Shown here: piece after piece, positions 32,301-44,238 of the stretch
Layout: each line of letters starts with the position of its first letter
How positions within the stretch are numbered: position 1 is the stretch's first letter
From: Thalassia testudinum
Lineage: Eukaryota; Streptophyta; Magnoliopsida; Alismatales; Hydrocharitaceae
Length of the DNA stretch: 64,000 nt
Direction of reading: 5' to 3'
Assembly: GCA_037157565.1 (NCBI GenBank)
Contig: JAZHRO010000003.1
Coordinates: 46,575,001-46,639,000 of the forward strand
Notes under the pieces: model-generated
Told to the model about the DNA's origin: nothing
Database searches by the model: none
Seen by the model: only the letters and a program-made list of their open reading frames with translations
Position numbers and translations under genes: made by a program

Positions 32301-35075
32301 TGATGATAACATCATCATCAACCATGACTAGCTTTAATTAGGCAGAATCAATTGACAACTGCTCCTACATAACCTCTATAGAGTCATAATTCATTACATA
32401 TCCTTTCCAAGAAGAATACATTAAATCAAGGGTAAATATGTAGTTTTAACATTATATCATAAATGCAGAGTAATCATGGGGTTTTCCATGGGTTAAATGA
32501 AGGTCAAAATGAGAACTAATGACTAACAAGAGGGTTCATGCAGATAGAAATAGGTTTTTACGCATTTCGAGAATTAATGGACATCCGAAACCCTAATTTC
32601 AAACCCGCTTAATTAACTAAGGTTCTAGTCAAGATAAAATTCACCTAAATCTTTTAAAAATCAAATAAAAATATTTTATAAGATTTGGTATCCTTGATTT
32701 GACCATTGGAACCTATTTTGAACTAAAATAAAGTCTCAGATAGGAAGTTGCCTTAATTTGGGTTTCTACATAAATTACCTAGTCAAACTTGGTCAAAGCC
32801 AAAATCTGACTTCACCATCAGATTCCTTGGGTCTAAATTAAGTTTGTACCAAAATTTGGGCTCAATCAGAGATCATCTTGACATAGTTTTCATTTCAGTC
32901 TAGTCAGACTCTTTCTATCTCACACTAGCCCCTAACTTTTGAAATTCTTATAGACAGGTCCCTAAGTTTCTTGTCATCTTTGCAAATAGGTTCCTACTGC
33001 CATTAGTCTGAACAAAAGCTCCACTGTTGAGATTCGAGCGATGATTTTTCACTCGATTCTCAATCAATCAGTCCCAAAATTGAAAGAGAGATTCCTTGAG
33101 AAATTCTCTTCCAATTGAGACCAGCCATGTTTCTTATTTCCTTCCCAATCTTCCATGCAAATGCATGGAGGATGTGGGTATCCCATAGGCACGTAATCTT
33201 CAAGATTCCAAGCTTGGAATGCCTCCCTGAGGCCTATAAAAGACCCCCTGATGCAAACCTTACATCCTTAGCTTGGTTTGGACTGGAATACCCCCTTATT
33301 CTCCTCTCTCTAGCCAACTCCTCCACAAGCTCTGGTGAGCTCTTTCGTCCACATTCTTTGCCGACCGTCATGTACAATAGGCAGTCGATTCTCCTTCCTC
33401 ACCTTCCTCTGCGTCTCGCAATACCAGCAGGCATCATCTTCCTTGCCGCATCTCCCCCACCGGAGGCTTCACCTTCCACGGCGTTGGCCATACCATACCC
33501 GGTGCCCTCTCTCCCCTTTCGTCCGTTAGATTAGGTTAGTTAGGTTTCTCTCTCCCTTTACTCTCTTTCCCTTGCTTTATACCTCTATTTCGACCCCTCA
33601 ACGTTGCTGCACGCCATCATCTTCCTCCTCTCCAACCATACCTCCAGCGAGGCCTCCACACCCCCACAATCCACCAAACACCTCGCCGTCAATTCCAAAA
33701 GCTTCGCCGTATGCCTCTGACCAAAAGTCCTCTTCTAGCTCTCCCTTTCATCCAACCAAACTCCCCATCATCCAACCCATTGTCACACGAGCTCCACCGA
33801 CCTCGCCAGACCACCACACGCCCTCTCATGTCTTGCAAACACCACCATCACATTCACCAACACTTGGCAAAGCTCTTGAAGTATTTTAACATGTCCAAGA
33901 GGCCGTTCTTGTTGTTTCAGGTACTCACCAGTGCTCCGCCATCACGGACACCATCTCCGCCCTCATTTATCACGCTCCAACCATGAAAGCCCTCGATTCC
34001 ACCTCTAGGTCATGCGGACACCTTCCAGATCCATGCTCAGGGCTTAAATTGGAAGCCTTCGCCTCAACTGTTGCACCAATTGGAGAAGGACCCATAACAG
34101 TCGCACGCAAGGGAAAGCTGCTATGGGATAGTCCCACATCGGAGAATGAGAGGCGCACGACCATGCTTATATTGATTTTGTGCACCAGCCTCTTCGCCTA
34201 GTCACTTGAGGGGTAGGGTCCCTCATATCTGATTACTCGACCTATCCTCACTCCTTGGTCACCACACACGCCGGTGGCCCTAAACACTATTCGAGACCTG
34301 TTTACCCGAATATGGATCCGAGTATACACTTGCTCGGGGTCTGAGAGAGAAGAATTGTGAGAGAGCGGGGGAGGGTTTTACTCTCTTGGCCTTGTATGTG
34401 TGGGCAACACTTAGCCACTGAGGAACTTGGTCTCCTGTGCTATGAAGAAAGAAAAGGCTTAGAGAAGAAAGTGAGGGCTCAAGAAGAAGTTGAATTGAAG
34501 AAGAAGAGAAGGAGAAAGAAAGGAGAAGGAAAGCAGAAGAAGAAGAGAGAAGAAAAGAAGAAAGGCTTTGAAAAGCCTTGTGCCTGATCATCACTTAAGT
34601 TGTCTGAAGACTTTGGGCGACGTCAAATGTGGCATTGAAGCTTGATACTGTGGAAACATTTCTTATTGATTTGGCTTGATACTGTGGCCACTTATCTTGC
34701 ATGGCATTTTTGATTGATGATACTATTCACTTATTGAGTAGTTAAATATATGCTTAATTAAGGCTAATAATTGGTGATCTAAATCACCATTATTTTTTCT
34801 TAGATTTCTTCTATCATTATGATCTCTTGAATACACTTGCTTATAATTGAATATCAATTTGAGTAGATATTATTCATTTAATATCTCTTTTGTGCTTCAA
34901 TTAAGGTGCTCATTTATATGCAATTAAAGATTAGTGCGTGAATTTCATATTTGCTCCCTGTGTTCGACCTCGGACTTCAATTTAGATTCTGATTTTATAA
35001 ATTTTATCTATTTGAGAGCGATTTCGACTTGCTACAAAGATTACATCCTTTAAAACATGATTTCATGCTTAAACT
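32301..35075 (+). mobile_element. E: solo LTR of the A family
   Basis: E is 2775 bp and flanked by perfect ATGCG copies (32296-32300, 35076-35080). It aligns with A's LTR in the same orientation over the full length, with no internal region. It starts TGATGATAAC, a perfect tip hairpin with the following ATCATCA. It ends in CT instead of CA, probably a point mutation. TATA CTATAAAAG is at 33234-33242, and a GAA-rich purine tract at 34440-34570. The small ORFs inside are not supported. Confidence 0.85.
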
Positions 35076-35835
35076 ATGCGGCATTGAGAGAGTTTTCCAC
35101 TAAGGACTCAAATAACTCGAAAGCTCCTGCCTTGTCCTTGGCAAGGAAGTTCCCACCATTAGATGCATCGGCCAGACACCGATGTGTCTCATCCAACCCA
35201 TGATAGAACACCTGGGCAAGGCACCAACGAGGCACCCCGTGGTAAGGACACTTCCTCAGAAGATCACGAAAATGCTCCCAGGCCTCATGCAACTTCTCAC
35301 TCGACTACTGGGTGAAAGTTGTGATGGCCCGCCTCATCGCATTAGTGCGACCAATAGGGAAGAACTTTTGGAGGAACTCTCGACGTAGTCCCTCCTAAGT
35401 GTAGATAGGTTTCCCTATGGTCTTGAACCAATAGGAAGCTTTACCCCTCAAAGAAAAAGGGAAAAGCTTCATAAGAACAATCCCAATGGCTACATTTCTG
35501 GGTCGGGTTGTCTCAGCAATCCGACTCAAATCCTCCAGGTGCTAGAATGGATCCTCATTTGAGTTACCATAAAAGCAAGTCTAAATTAGACTTATCACAT
35601 TAGGTTTTAACTCAAATGTGTCACCATCTGCTGCCATCCGAACTTGAGGTAACACATTACATGCTGCTAGATCATAATGGTCTCACAATTGTTCTTCACG
35701 CGGGGGGTTCTGCATCCTAAGGTGTTAAGGATGGCCTCGAACATCACAATGTTCTACTAATTATTCATAGCCAATCTTGCCTCAACCCTGGCCATCAATT
35801 AGGCCTCGTTCCCCTCAAGGGGAGGAATCAGCCAT

Positions 35836-37064
35836 TGTAGCTAAGGAAGAAGGAAGAGAAGTGTTGCTGACATACAGTAGATATCCCCTTTTGGGGAGGC
35901 TCCCAAGGGCCAACTAGGATAGGTCTTAGCAACATTCTACCATGCATAAACCAACACAAGGGCTGGTTAAGAGTGCTAGGCTAAGATGTAAAGTGCAAGA
36001 AGGAGTTAAGTGACAACTTAATCCTTCTTAATTAGTTATTAGCCTAGTTCTTAAGGTCTGGTTGGAGGCACTAGGACAAAATGTAAACCCTAAGGTGGAA
36101 GCCTAGGATTTATGCTTCTAGATTTTAAGGCTTGCAAATCCTTTTCTTGGATAAAACTATTCCTGAGATCAATACAGAAGTCCAAACAATATGAAAATTG
36201 ATATACAAATTCCTTTTACGATTATCTTTTCATGGAATATTTTTCCAAGATTTTATAATATCCATAAAAATAGTTATGATTTTTATATCCGTAGGGGGCA
36301 AGATAGTCTATTCATACCCCTCTGGTTTATTTCGGATCAAAACTATATCACAACTACTCCAAAAATTTTGAAAAATTTTACTGATTAAACTATATTTCAG
36401 TGAATTTCAAATTACATAAACTTCAACTCAATCGGATCTATGTAGAGGTTGAAATAATTCTTGAAAGTCTGGATAGACTCTAAAAAACATTGATTCTGAC
36501 CCCATGTAGTTTATGAATTTTTAAAAATTTCACAGATCAAATTTTATTATAAAAATGGTGGCATTTGAAACATAATTTTATTTTTTAATTATTATCTGAA
36601 TTTCAAGATTTTTGGAGGTCCATATTTTCGACAATCGAATTTTAAAAATAGGTTTCAAGTCCTAGACGAATTGCTAAAAATAGAATCAAGGATGTTTAAA
36701 GGATAAAATGCTATTAATAATCACCCTTCATAAAAAATATCAAAAAAAAAAGGATCAACAAACTTAAATTCAAAATTTTAAATTTATTTTTATATTTTTT
36801 ATATTTTTGAGTTTTTTTTTAACTAACCAAAATAAATTTTCAAATAAGAGCAATCCTAATGATCCTAACAACAAATCTCAATAAAATAGATTTTCTTTTT
36901 TCAAAATCTAATACTAACTAAAACAAATTTAAATGAAATGTGTACACCTTTTTTTCTTTCAGCCACGGATTGACGTGTGTGAAGATCCATCCTCATTCCG
37001 AACCTGCACACACAGAACAAACATAAAACAACTAATGAGGTATCAATTTCAAAATCGCCGTACC
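35836..37064 (-). other. F leader
   Basis: No gene is seen. It is AT-rich and homologous to the B2 leader, with the segment just 5' of gag best conserved (LTR, primer site, about 1.2 kb leader, ATG). Confidence 0.72.
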
Positions 37065-37082
37065 TCCCCGACAATGTTGTCA
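37065..37082 (-). other. F primer-binding site, tRNA-Asp type, decayed
   Basis: The minus strand reads TGACAACATTGTCGGGGA, three bases after the LTR. Five of 18 positions differ from the tRNA-Asp complement, four of them G to A or C to T. Confidence 0.75.
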
Positions 37083-37085
37083 ATT

Positions 37086-38980
37086 TGTTCAATGTGTAGA
37101 TAGCATTTTAGAAGATTATTTCGTCATAATATAGTGCAAAACATGTCGATAAATAAAATATAATGAAACTTAGTAAGTCTCGATCAAACTAAGGGAGACG
37201 AAAAATACGAATTGAAATCGATAAGCTAACTAGACTCTTAAAACTAGACTCGACTCCTAGACGCGTAATCCAATTTCCAACTCGTGAATATTAATCTCAC
37301 TTGTTCTCTTATTTTTGCGGATAATGAGTGCACTGGTTAAGGAGATATAAAATGTAAATATTTGTGTTTCAATTTCCACGATTTCCATTATGTTTGTACT
37401 GTTGAGTGAGTTCAAAAAAACATGCGAGTTGTTATTGTGATGCGGCCAAACGAATATGTGTTTTTTTTCAATTTTTGTTTTGCAAATTTTTTTTAGGATT
37501 TTTGATTTTTGGAAATAAAGATCTACTATAACTAAATACTAGAAAGAAATAGCATGAGAGATTTAAAGCACATCAACTTTATAGATATCATATAATGATA
37601 CTACATCTTGTTGAATACTTAATAATAATAAAAAAATACTAGAACCGTTAGAATTAAATATACTAGAAATAAAATTAATGAGAAAAATTATATCTATAGA
37701 AAGAGGATATCAAAGAATAATCCTTAGTGGCCTTTGGAATACATAATGGAGTAGCAACGGTCCACCAAGGGTGGCCTTGGTGGATGGTGGAGGAAGAAAC
37801 CAGAGATGATGATCAGAAGGAGGAGAGGAGGGACGGATGGAGGGTCAACGGAGAGGAGGAGCTGATGGGAGAGGGAATTGGGTCCTTTTATAATCGTTGG
37901 AGGATGGGATGAAATCAAATGGGAGTTCGGTGGAGAGGGGTTTCGGTGGAGTTGACGGTGGGATCTTTTTTCGGTGGAGAAAATCGGATGGCGATGGGCA
38001 AAGGATTGAGAGGAGAGTAAATCGGAATTGTTGGACGTTTGTTGAGTGGGTTCGGTTTCGGATGTTGTTGGGGAATTTTGGAAAATAAGCATTTTACAAA
38101 AAATAGGACTTTGTGTGTGTGATTGTGCGTGCATGGGTGTGTTGCGTTGGAAAAGGGAATAAAGGACGTGTTTTCGCGAGTGGGTTTTAGGTGTATAGGA
38201 ATATTAATGGTGTTGCATGCATGGATTTTGGATGTGAGTACGTGGGTTTTGGATATGGCATTTGCATGTGAAATGTTTAGTATGTGGTTATGAGGTTACA
38301 TGGGATTTGAAGAGTTATGTGAATGAAGTGTGTGCATGCATGTCTATGCGTATGATGTGCGTGGTGGGTTTGGATAGGGATGGGTTAAGGCTTATCTAGG
38401 TTGGGTATTTAGTAGGATTTTGTCGTGTAGTGCATAGGAATAAGGTGGGGTTGAGTTGGTTCAACCTAAGTTGGGTTATGTGGGGTTGTGTGCATGCGGG
38501 TTTTGGATTAGCCAAAATTAGATAGTAGTGTGTCTAGTTAGGAATAGGTGGGGTCTAATTAGGATCTAGGTTGGTCCATAAAAGGAAAGTTGGGACTAGG
38601 AAAGGGGGTTGAATTGGTGCAAAGGGATTAGGTCTAGGTTGGCTTGGAGTTAGGATAAGCCTATTTGATGGTCGATGGGGTAATACATTTATTCCTCTTC
38701 CTCTCTTCTCCCTTTACTTCCTCTATTGTTCTTTGGCTTCCTAGATCTTTTCTTCTCATTCCTCTACCTTTTTACTTGGTCTTCTTCATTCTCACATGGA
38801 CCTACAATCATAACATAAGACATTATAGCATAAATAGGTCCAACAAACACATTATTTATTAATAAGAAACTAAACATGATGCAAATGCAAACTATGCATG
38901 AAGTGAATGCAATATTTATAACTATGCTAGAAATCTATCCTAATGTAGGCATTTTATAACCTATGATTGCTGTGCAATCA
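37086..38980 (-). mobile_element. F 5' LTR
   Basis: It is 1895 bp, starts TGTTCAATGTG and ends GCAATCA, followed by CCAGT. It pairs with 21614-23500. The tip is a perfect TGATTGC-ACA-GCAATCA hairpin, identical to that of B2's right LTR. The minus-strand TATA box TTATAAAAG is at 37885-37893. The U5 motif is partly decayed (CGTCATAATATAG at 37122-37134). Confidence 0.9.
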
Positions 38981-39963
38981 CCAGTGTATTTTTGGAAGAG
39001 GGAGAGATATATATATTTTTGATAGTTGTCTCTCTTTTGTTTTTATATTCCACTAAATCCAACATCGGATTGGCCCTAGACATAATCTGTACCAGATTCC
39101 TCATCCTCATCATCAATCCTCGAAGGATCTCTGGCTTTCGATGCTTCGGGATAACATCACCCATGGCAACCCCTAAAACCCTAGCTTTCGACACTTCGTG
39201 ATAGTGTCGCCCAAGGCATTCTGTAGCAAAATCTAGGCCTTGGCAATCAACATTTCGGGATAACGTCACCCGTGGCACCTAAACTAGCACAAGGCACTTA
39301 CGTGCCCCTAGTAGGATATTTGAATATCCTAAGAGACTTGTGTAGAGGAGACGATATGTTATAACGCGTCCTCAAGGGCAGTATTTACTCCACCTCTCTA
39401 TAGTAGAAACTCATCCAATTAACTTGTATTTTCGAGCCGCTCCTAATTCAAATTTTCGAGAAAACATTTTTTTTTTAAGAATAGAACACTTTATGGCATT
39501 ATTTCCACTAATGTGTGAATTTTGGGTGCCTAAGTTACCAAGTCCCACAAATGAAAAGGCAGACAACAGGGCTAAATAATCACTAAGTCTTAGACTTAAT
39601 ACATCTGCCTCACAACTTCCTCAACCTCTTGAGGAATAGTCCAAATCTTAATAAATAAATGTGTTTAAGGCCCAAAACAGGCCTAAGAGGCCTAAAATCA
39701 GTATCCCTCGCTAATCTCCTTTTCTTTAGCACTTTAAGACTTAGTTCATCATCCGATCTAGCCTAGAACTTAGGTAGGTTCCACATTCAGACACTGGGAC
39801 TAACACATTTTTTTCTTTTTACTCCTTTCTCTATCTTTCCTCCTTAAAACATATTTTCAGATCAACTCAAAATGTTTCCTCCCTTTTCAACCTTTTTTTT
39901 ATGAAACCCCCTCAAAAGAATCGAATCTCACAGTGTTTTGCACTTTAATACCCCCCCACGCCT
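38981..39963 (-). mobile_element. G internal 3' region, second piece
   Basis: It matches A's 16080-17140 in reverse (polymorphic CT/GA blocks, the TTTCGA and GATAACGTC repeats, the CACTTTAATACCCC end). It begins with CCAGT and is interrupted at 39963 by the LINE. No gene is present; the short ORFs are in non-coding 3' sequence. Confidence 0.85.
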
Positions 39964-41236
39964 GTTTTCTACTTGGGATTATCTTGCTCAACTCTGTGAT
40001 CACATCCATCCCTATTTTCTACTTTTCCATTTTTAAAGCACCTAACTCCATTTGGAAAAGGTTGGATGTGTTGAGAAAGTGGTTCTTTTGGAAGGGAGCT
40101 AAACATGAGGCAGATTCTTGCAGCCACTCAAATGGGAGCAGATTTGTTGTCCAAAAGATAGGGGTGGACTTGGGATTAAGTCCCTGAAGCACTTTAATGA
40201 TGCTTTGCTACTTAAGTGGGCTATTGAACTCTTGCAAGGAGACCTGAAGCCGTGGACTGTCCTGATCAGAGATAGTTATGGTGCATCCAACAGTGTGCTG
40301 TCCAGACTTCAACCCAGCAGGCCTTCTCCCTTCTGGAAATCAGTGATAAGAGCTTTGGCTGATCACTTCCACCTGCTGCAACCGGCTCTTGGGGATGGTA
40401 GGACCTTCAGCTTCTGGAAGGAGGGGTGGTCAGGGCTGGGTGTCTTGAAGGAGCTCTATCCAAGAGCTTTTGCTGCAGCATCTGACAAAGAGGCCACTGT
40501 CAGTAGGGTCTAGTCTTGCAGCAGCAGCAGCTGGAATCTGATTGAGGAGAATTCCAGCAGGAGAGCTACCAGGATGTGGGAAGAAAGGAGGAGGCTAATT
40601 TCAGACCTTGAGAGCTTTAAGCCAAGGCCTGGAGTGGAGGACCAGTACCTTTGGGAGGGGATTTATAGTGTGCATTCTGGCTATAACAGAATTTTGAGCC
40701 TTGAAAGTGGGTGGAGATGCGATTTTATTGACAAGTAGATCTAGCTTTTAAAAATTCCCCTCAAGGTACAGATTTTTCTTTGGCTATGTAGGAGAGATGG
40801 ATTAATCACAAGTGATCTATGACATAAAAGGTTGGGAAATGATCACCATGTTTGTTTTTTGTGTGAGATGAATTCTGACAATGTAAATCACCTCTTTTCT
40901 TCTTGCCTTGTCACTGATGTTGTTTGGAGAAGAACATGTCAGGAGTCGCTACCAGTTTGGGATTCTATCTGGCATGGGTTTGGTATGAGAGGGAAGCCAC
41001 ATATACGCATGGCTATCACTCTATGGTGTGTGTGGAAGGCAAGAAATGAGAGACTTTTTCAAGAGAGGCCGATGTGCTGTGAAAGAATTGTAAGAGAGTG
41101 CTGGTCCCTCATACATTTTTAGGGATCTCTTTTGTAATTTCTCTTACTTGCTTATATAATATACCACTCCGAATTGCTATCGTAAGATGATATCTTTCCT
41201 TTCTGTTTCAAAAAAAAGAAAAAACCCCCCATGCCT
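39952..41236. repeat. Target-site duplication of the LINE
   Basis: CCCCCCACGCCT at 39952-39963 and CCCCCCATGCCT at 41225-41236 match at 11 of 12 positions and bracket the element. Confidence 0.85.
39964..41224 (+). mobile_element. 5'-truncated LINE with RT C-terminal remnant
   Basis: The 1261-bp element ends in an A-rich tail (AAAAAAAAGAAAAAA) at the right duplication. Translation gives the C-terminal end of a plant non-LTR retrotransposon polyprotein: KWFFWKG, CPKDRGGLGIKSL and NDALLLKWAIELL in frames joined by a shift near 40140, then the zinc-binding segment CFLCEMNSDNVNHLFSSC at about 40857-40910 and WCVWKARNERLF near 41020. Stops lie at about 40513 and 40738. RT catalytic motifs and endonuclease are absent because the 5' end was lost, as is usual for LINE copies. 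Confidence 0.9.
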
Positions 41237-41708
41237 AAGATTTGTAATGTTCTCATTGTAAATTAGGTGGGTTCAAGTTCAATTTAGTTCGTACTTAGAA
41301 TAGGTTCTGAAGAGTGGGTAAACAGGTTGGGATGACTGATGCGGATAATTTCAAGTTCCAATATGAATATCACAGGTGGAGTCAACTGTTCTAAGGAATG
41401 AACCCTAAAGTGCAATATGAATTCAGCTTATAAATGGGTAAGAAGGGTCTCGAGTTTTCAAATGATGGGTTGCCTCCTGTTAAGAACTAAGTTTAACGTC
41501 ATTAGTTGGGTGCAATGTGGCTTATGGTGAATGGAGATCAAGAGATTCAGCATCCAGATTCAAATTAGTTAGCTCGAGGAATGGTTTCAGTCTTTGACCA
41601 TTCACTACAAAAGGGTTTGAGTCTTGGTTGAGTTTACTGATTTCCACAGCCCCATTTCCAAAGATCCACTAGACTAGAAAGGGTTCGGTCCATTTTGATA
41701 TTAATTTC
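41237..41708 (-). pseudogene. G pol C-terminus and start of 3' region
   Basis: It matches A's 15590-16070 in reverse, including the stretch that encodes GAIEISQ and the NGQ-like pol end (41585-41708). It is cut at 41708 by H; ATTTC at 41704-41708 should be H's target-site duplication, whose partner is outside the window. The rest of G's pol must lie right of H. Confidence 0.82.
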
Positions 41709-44205
41709 TGATGAGCCCATATTTGTGGGCTATTTAGGTATTTCAATGCCTAGAGATTAAGTTATGTTTAACATTTTTTTAGCATGCATCAGGATGTAAA
41801 TAGGATAGTTTGGATTTTTGACTTGATTGCATAATTCATGCATTGCATTCATGATTAAATGCATTTAGAATTGAGTTAGAATGACATGAATTTGATTAGT
41901 TAACCACTTAGGTACATTACATATAGTGTTTTAGATTTAACATAGAAGTTAAGGGTTTGCACATAAATAACCCCTCATTTCTTTTCTTTATTTATTTCTT
42001 CTCCAACGGATGTATGCAAGAACGACAATGCACAAGCGACAATCGTGGATCTCTGTTACCACGATCTTTGTCGCTTCACCTCTTCTTCAACCAACGTCCA
42101 CCTACGGCCGCACTCCTCTTGCAGCATAAAAGAACAGTCCGCTCCACCATCACCGGCAGGCCACCATCCCCGACCCACCACTGTGCAGAGATCAAATTCT
42201 CCTCCATTGCACCACCACCGGCCTCGACTACGGCAATCTTCTCCACCACCGTAGGCGTGCGTTGCTACAGGATTCTCCGCCAAATTAGAGCAGCTGCGTT
42301 ACTGTAAGCACCTCAATGTGCACCCCTCCACGCTGCAATAACAGCGTGCAGCACCACCCTCACCGCCATCACGAGCAACCACCTCCAACTCCTCGCTCCC
42401 GCCCCAGTTAAGACATCTGGGAAATTTCCCGAACATCTGACGCATCCCCTCATTGTGTCTTCCCTGCACCTCAACATTGTTTCTCTTCCACCAACAAACC
42501 CAACACCTTCATCAGCCATACCCCCATCGTTGCGCAAAGTAGCGTGCTCACAGCTTGAGCGCATCCGCGACCTTTGTGCATCTTCCACTCTTGTTCAGCC
42601 CGCTCATGCGTGGTGCTCTCCAACAGCAGCAGCTCCACCGCACCTACACCGCCTTTCTGCACCTTCACGTGCATAGCAGCAGCGAGCAGCCACACCCCGG
42701 CCAGCCCTCTAGCACGTGTAGCCCTCGCTTACACCTCTGCCACGCCGGCAGCACGCACCTGCGCACTCTTCAGCAGCGTGCAGTGGCTTCGTCTCACACG
42801 TAGATGCAGTAGCCACCGCCGTCGTGCCTACAGCATGCAACAACAGCAGCTGCGCTCTGCCAGCTACTCACCCTACGCTGCATGTAGTAGCAACTGTTGC
42901 GTTCGCCGCTGTTTGCACCTCAAAACACGCCTATAATAACGCCTTCTTGTGCTATTTTCTAGCATTAACTATGTATATTATAATCATGTAGTTGCATTTG
43001 TAAAAACGCTTGCATGCATGCATTTAATCATGAGAGGAGGAGAAATGAATAAATGGCTTCATAATTCACATTTTATCTCAAGTGCCTCCTTGCAAATTCC
43101 ACCTTTTTATTTTTCCTCTTGATTTCTTCTTTTTTCTCATTCCCGCGGCTGCCTTCTTCTTCCCGCGCCCACATGCACGCCATGCCTCCTGCAGCAGCCA
43201 TTCCCTGCGACTGCCACTCCCACGCCATCCCCCCTGCTGCAGCCATGCTTGCAACCACGCTCTCCTCCTCTATTTAAAGCCACAACCTCTTCCTCGCGAA
43301 CGGGACGAGACACGCAGTTGCTGCACCAAAACCCGCAGTCCACCTCCTTCCTCCACCGTTTTCCCCTCCCATACGTCGGCCCTCCTTCGAGGAGACACCC
43401 GACGAGCAGGAGAACCCACTGTGGTGCTCACCACCACAGTGGGAACACCACCGCCCAGCTCTTCAACGAGCAGGTGGGCGTGGTGTCTTCTTTTCGTTTC
43501 GTTTTCATCTCCACGCCATTGCTGCCGCTTCAAGGTCTGAAGCTTGAAGCAGCAGCAGCAGCAGCCAAACCGCGACGACGGCAACAACAGCAGCTCCCCT
43601 CGCTCCTCCGCGACCTTCCCCGCAGGCGCTCAGCCCTCCGCGCGCGCCTGCAGGGCACTTCTCTGCTCCGTCCTCTGCTCTGTCGCCTCTGCCCTTGCAC
43701 CCACGATCGGCCGCTGCGTGCACTGCAGCGGCCGGCCAGGCCCTCTCGCCGCCCCCTGCCAACCTCTACAACCCTCTGCGACCGACTGCAGACTCCCCGC
43801 TGCCCTCTCCGAGCACGCCATTGCCCGCTCTCCTTCCTCGCACTCGGCCTGCAGATGCCTCACCTTCTCCTCGCGAAGACGCGCCTGCATCCGCGACCAT
43901 CAGACGTCGGCAGCCATCTGCAGACCACTCGACCTCCAGACGTTGGGCGCCGCCTGCAGACGACGCGGCTCCAGACGTCTTCCGCCATCCACAGACGTCT
44001 TAACTCACGCCATCACCAGCTCTCTCGCCCTCTCTCTCTCTCTGGCAGGAGTACTCCTACGCGCGTCCGCCCTCTCTGCCGCCCGCTCTCTCTCTCTCTC
44101 TCTCTCGCTTTTTACTCACAGCAACACACACACATTCACCGACGCACACACACCTATACCAACACATACACACACACTCACACACTTATAGTAACATATA
44201 TATAA

Positions 44206-44238
<33 letters not shown>

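Larger units (their letters stand above)
29121..35835 (-). pseudogene. F: gag, split by K and E
   Basis: The reading starts at the ATG at 35833-35835. The first 540 bp are full of stops. The conserved capsid part is at 35074-35292 (HEAWEHFRDLLRKCPYHGV). E interrupts it at 35075; with one CGCAT copy removed, the frame runs from ENSLNAA into SMSQFSCPTQQ at 32293. K interrupts it again; removing K gives a join at HVNALRGYGRNNPYSETYN. NPGW and PNFSWGGNQ, typical of the end of Tat/Athila gag, follow near 30090. The last part (29121-29926) has a proline-rich linker and the segment before protease. Gag forms the particle shell and binds the RNA. Confidence 0.85.
21614..38980 (-). mobile_element. F: full-length gypsy element (Tat/Athila-like)
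   Basis: F spans 17,367 bp, flanked by a perfect CCAGT duplication (21609-21613 and 38981-38985). Both LTRs are present (1887 and 1895 bp), with a polypurine tract by the left LTR and a tRNA-Asp-type primer site by the right. On the minus strand the order is gag, protease, RT, RNase H, integrase, then a non-coding 3' region of about 1.9 kb. Two solo LTRs (E, K) interrupt gag. Without them F is about 12.9 kb. Many stops make it non-functional, but RT and protease active-site residues remain. It shares leader, 3' region and U3 tip with B2. Confidence 0.9.

Noticed and set aside
43249..44205. 318-codon frame, rich in Arg, Ser and Pro
   Set aside because: GC-rich LTR sequence of H is open in several frames at once (43544-44191 overlaps it), and the frame runs into the CA repeat.
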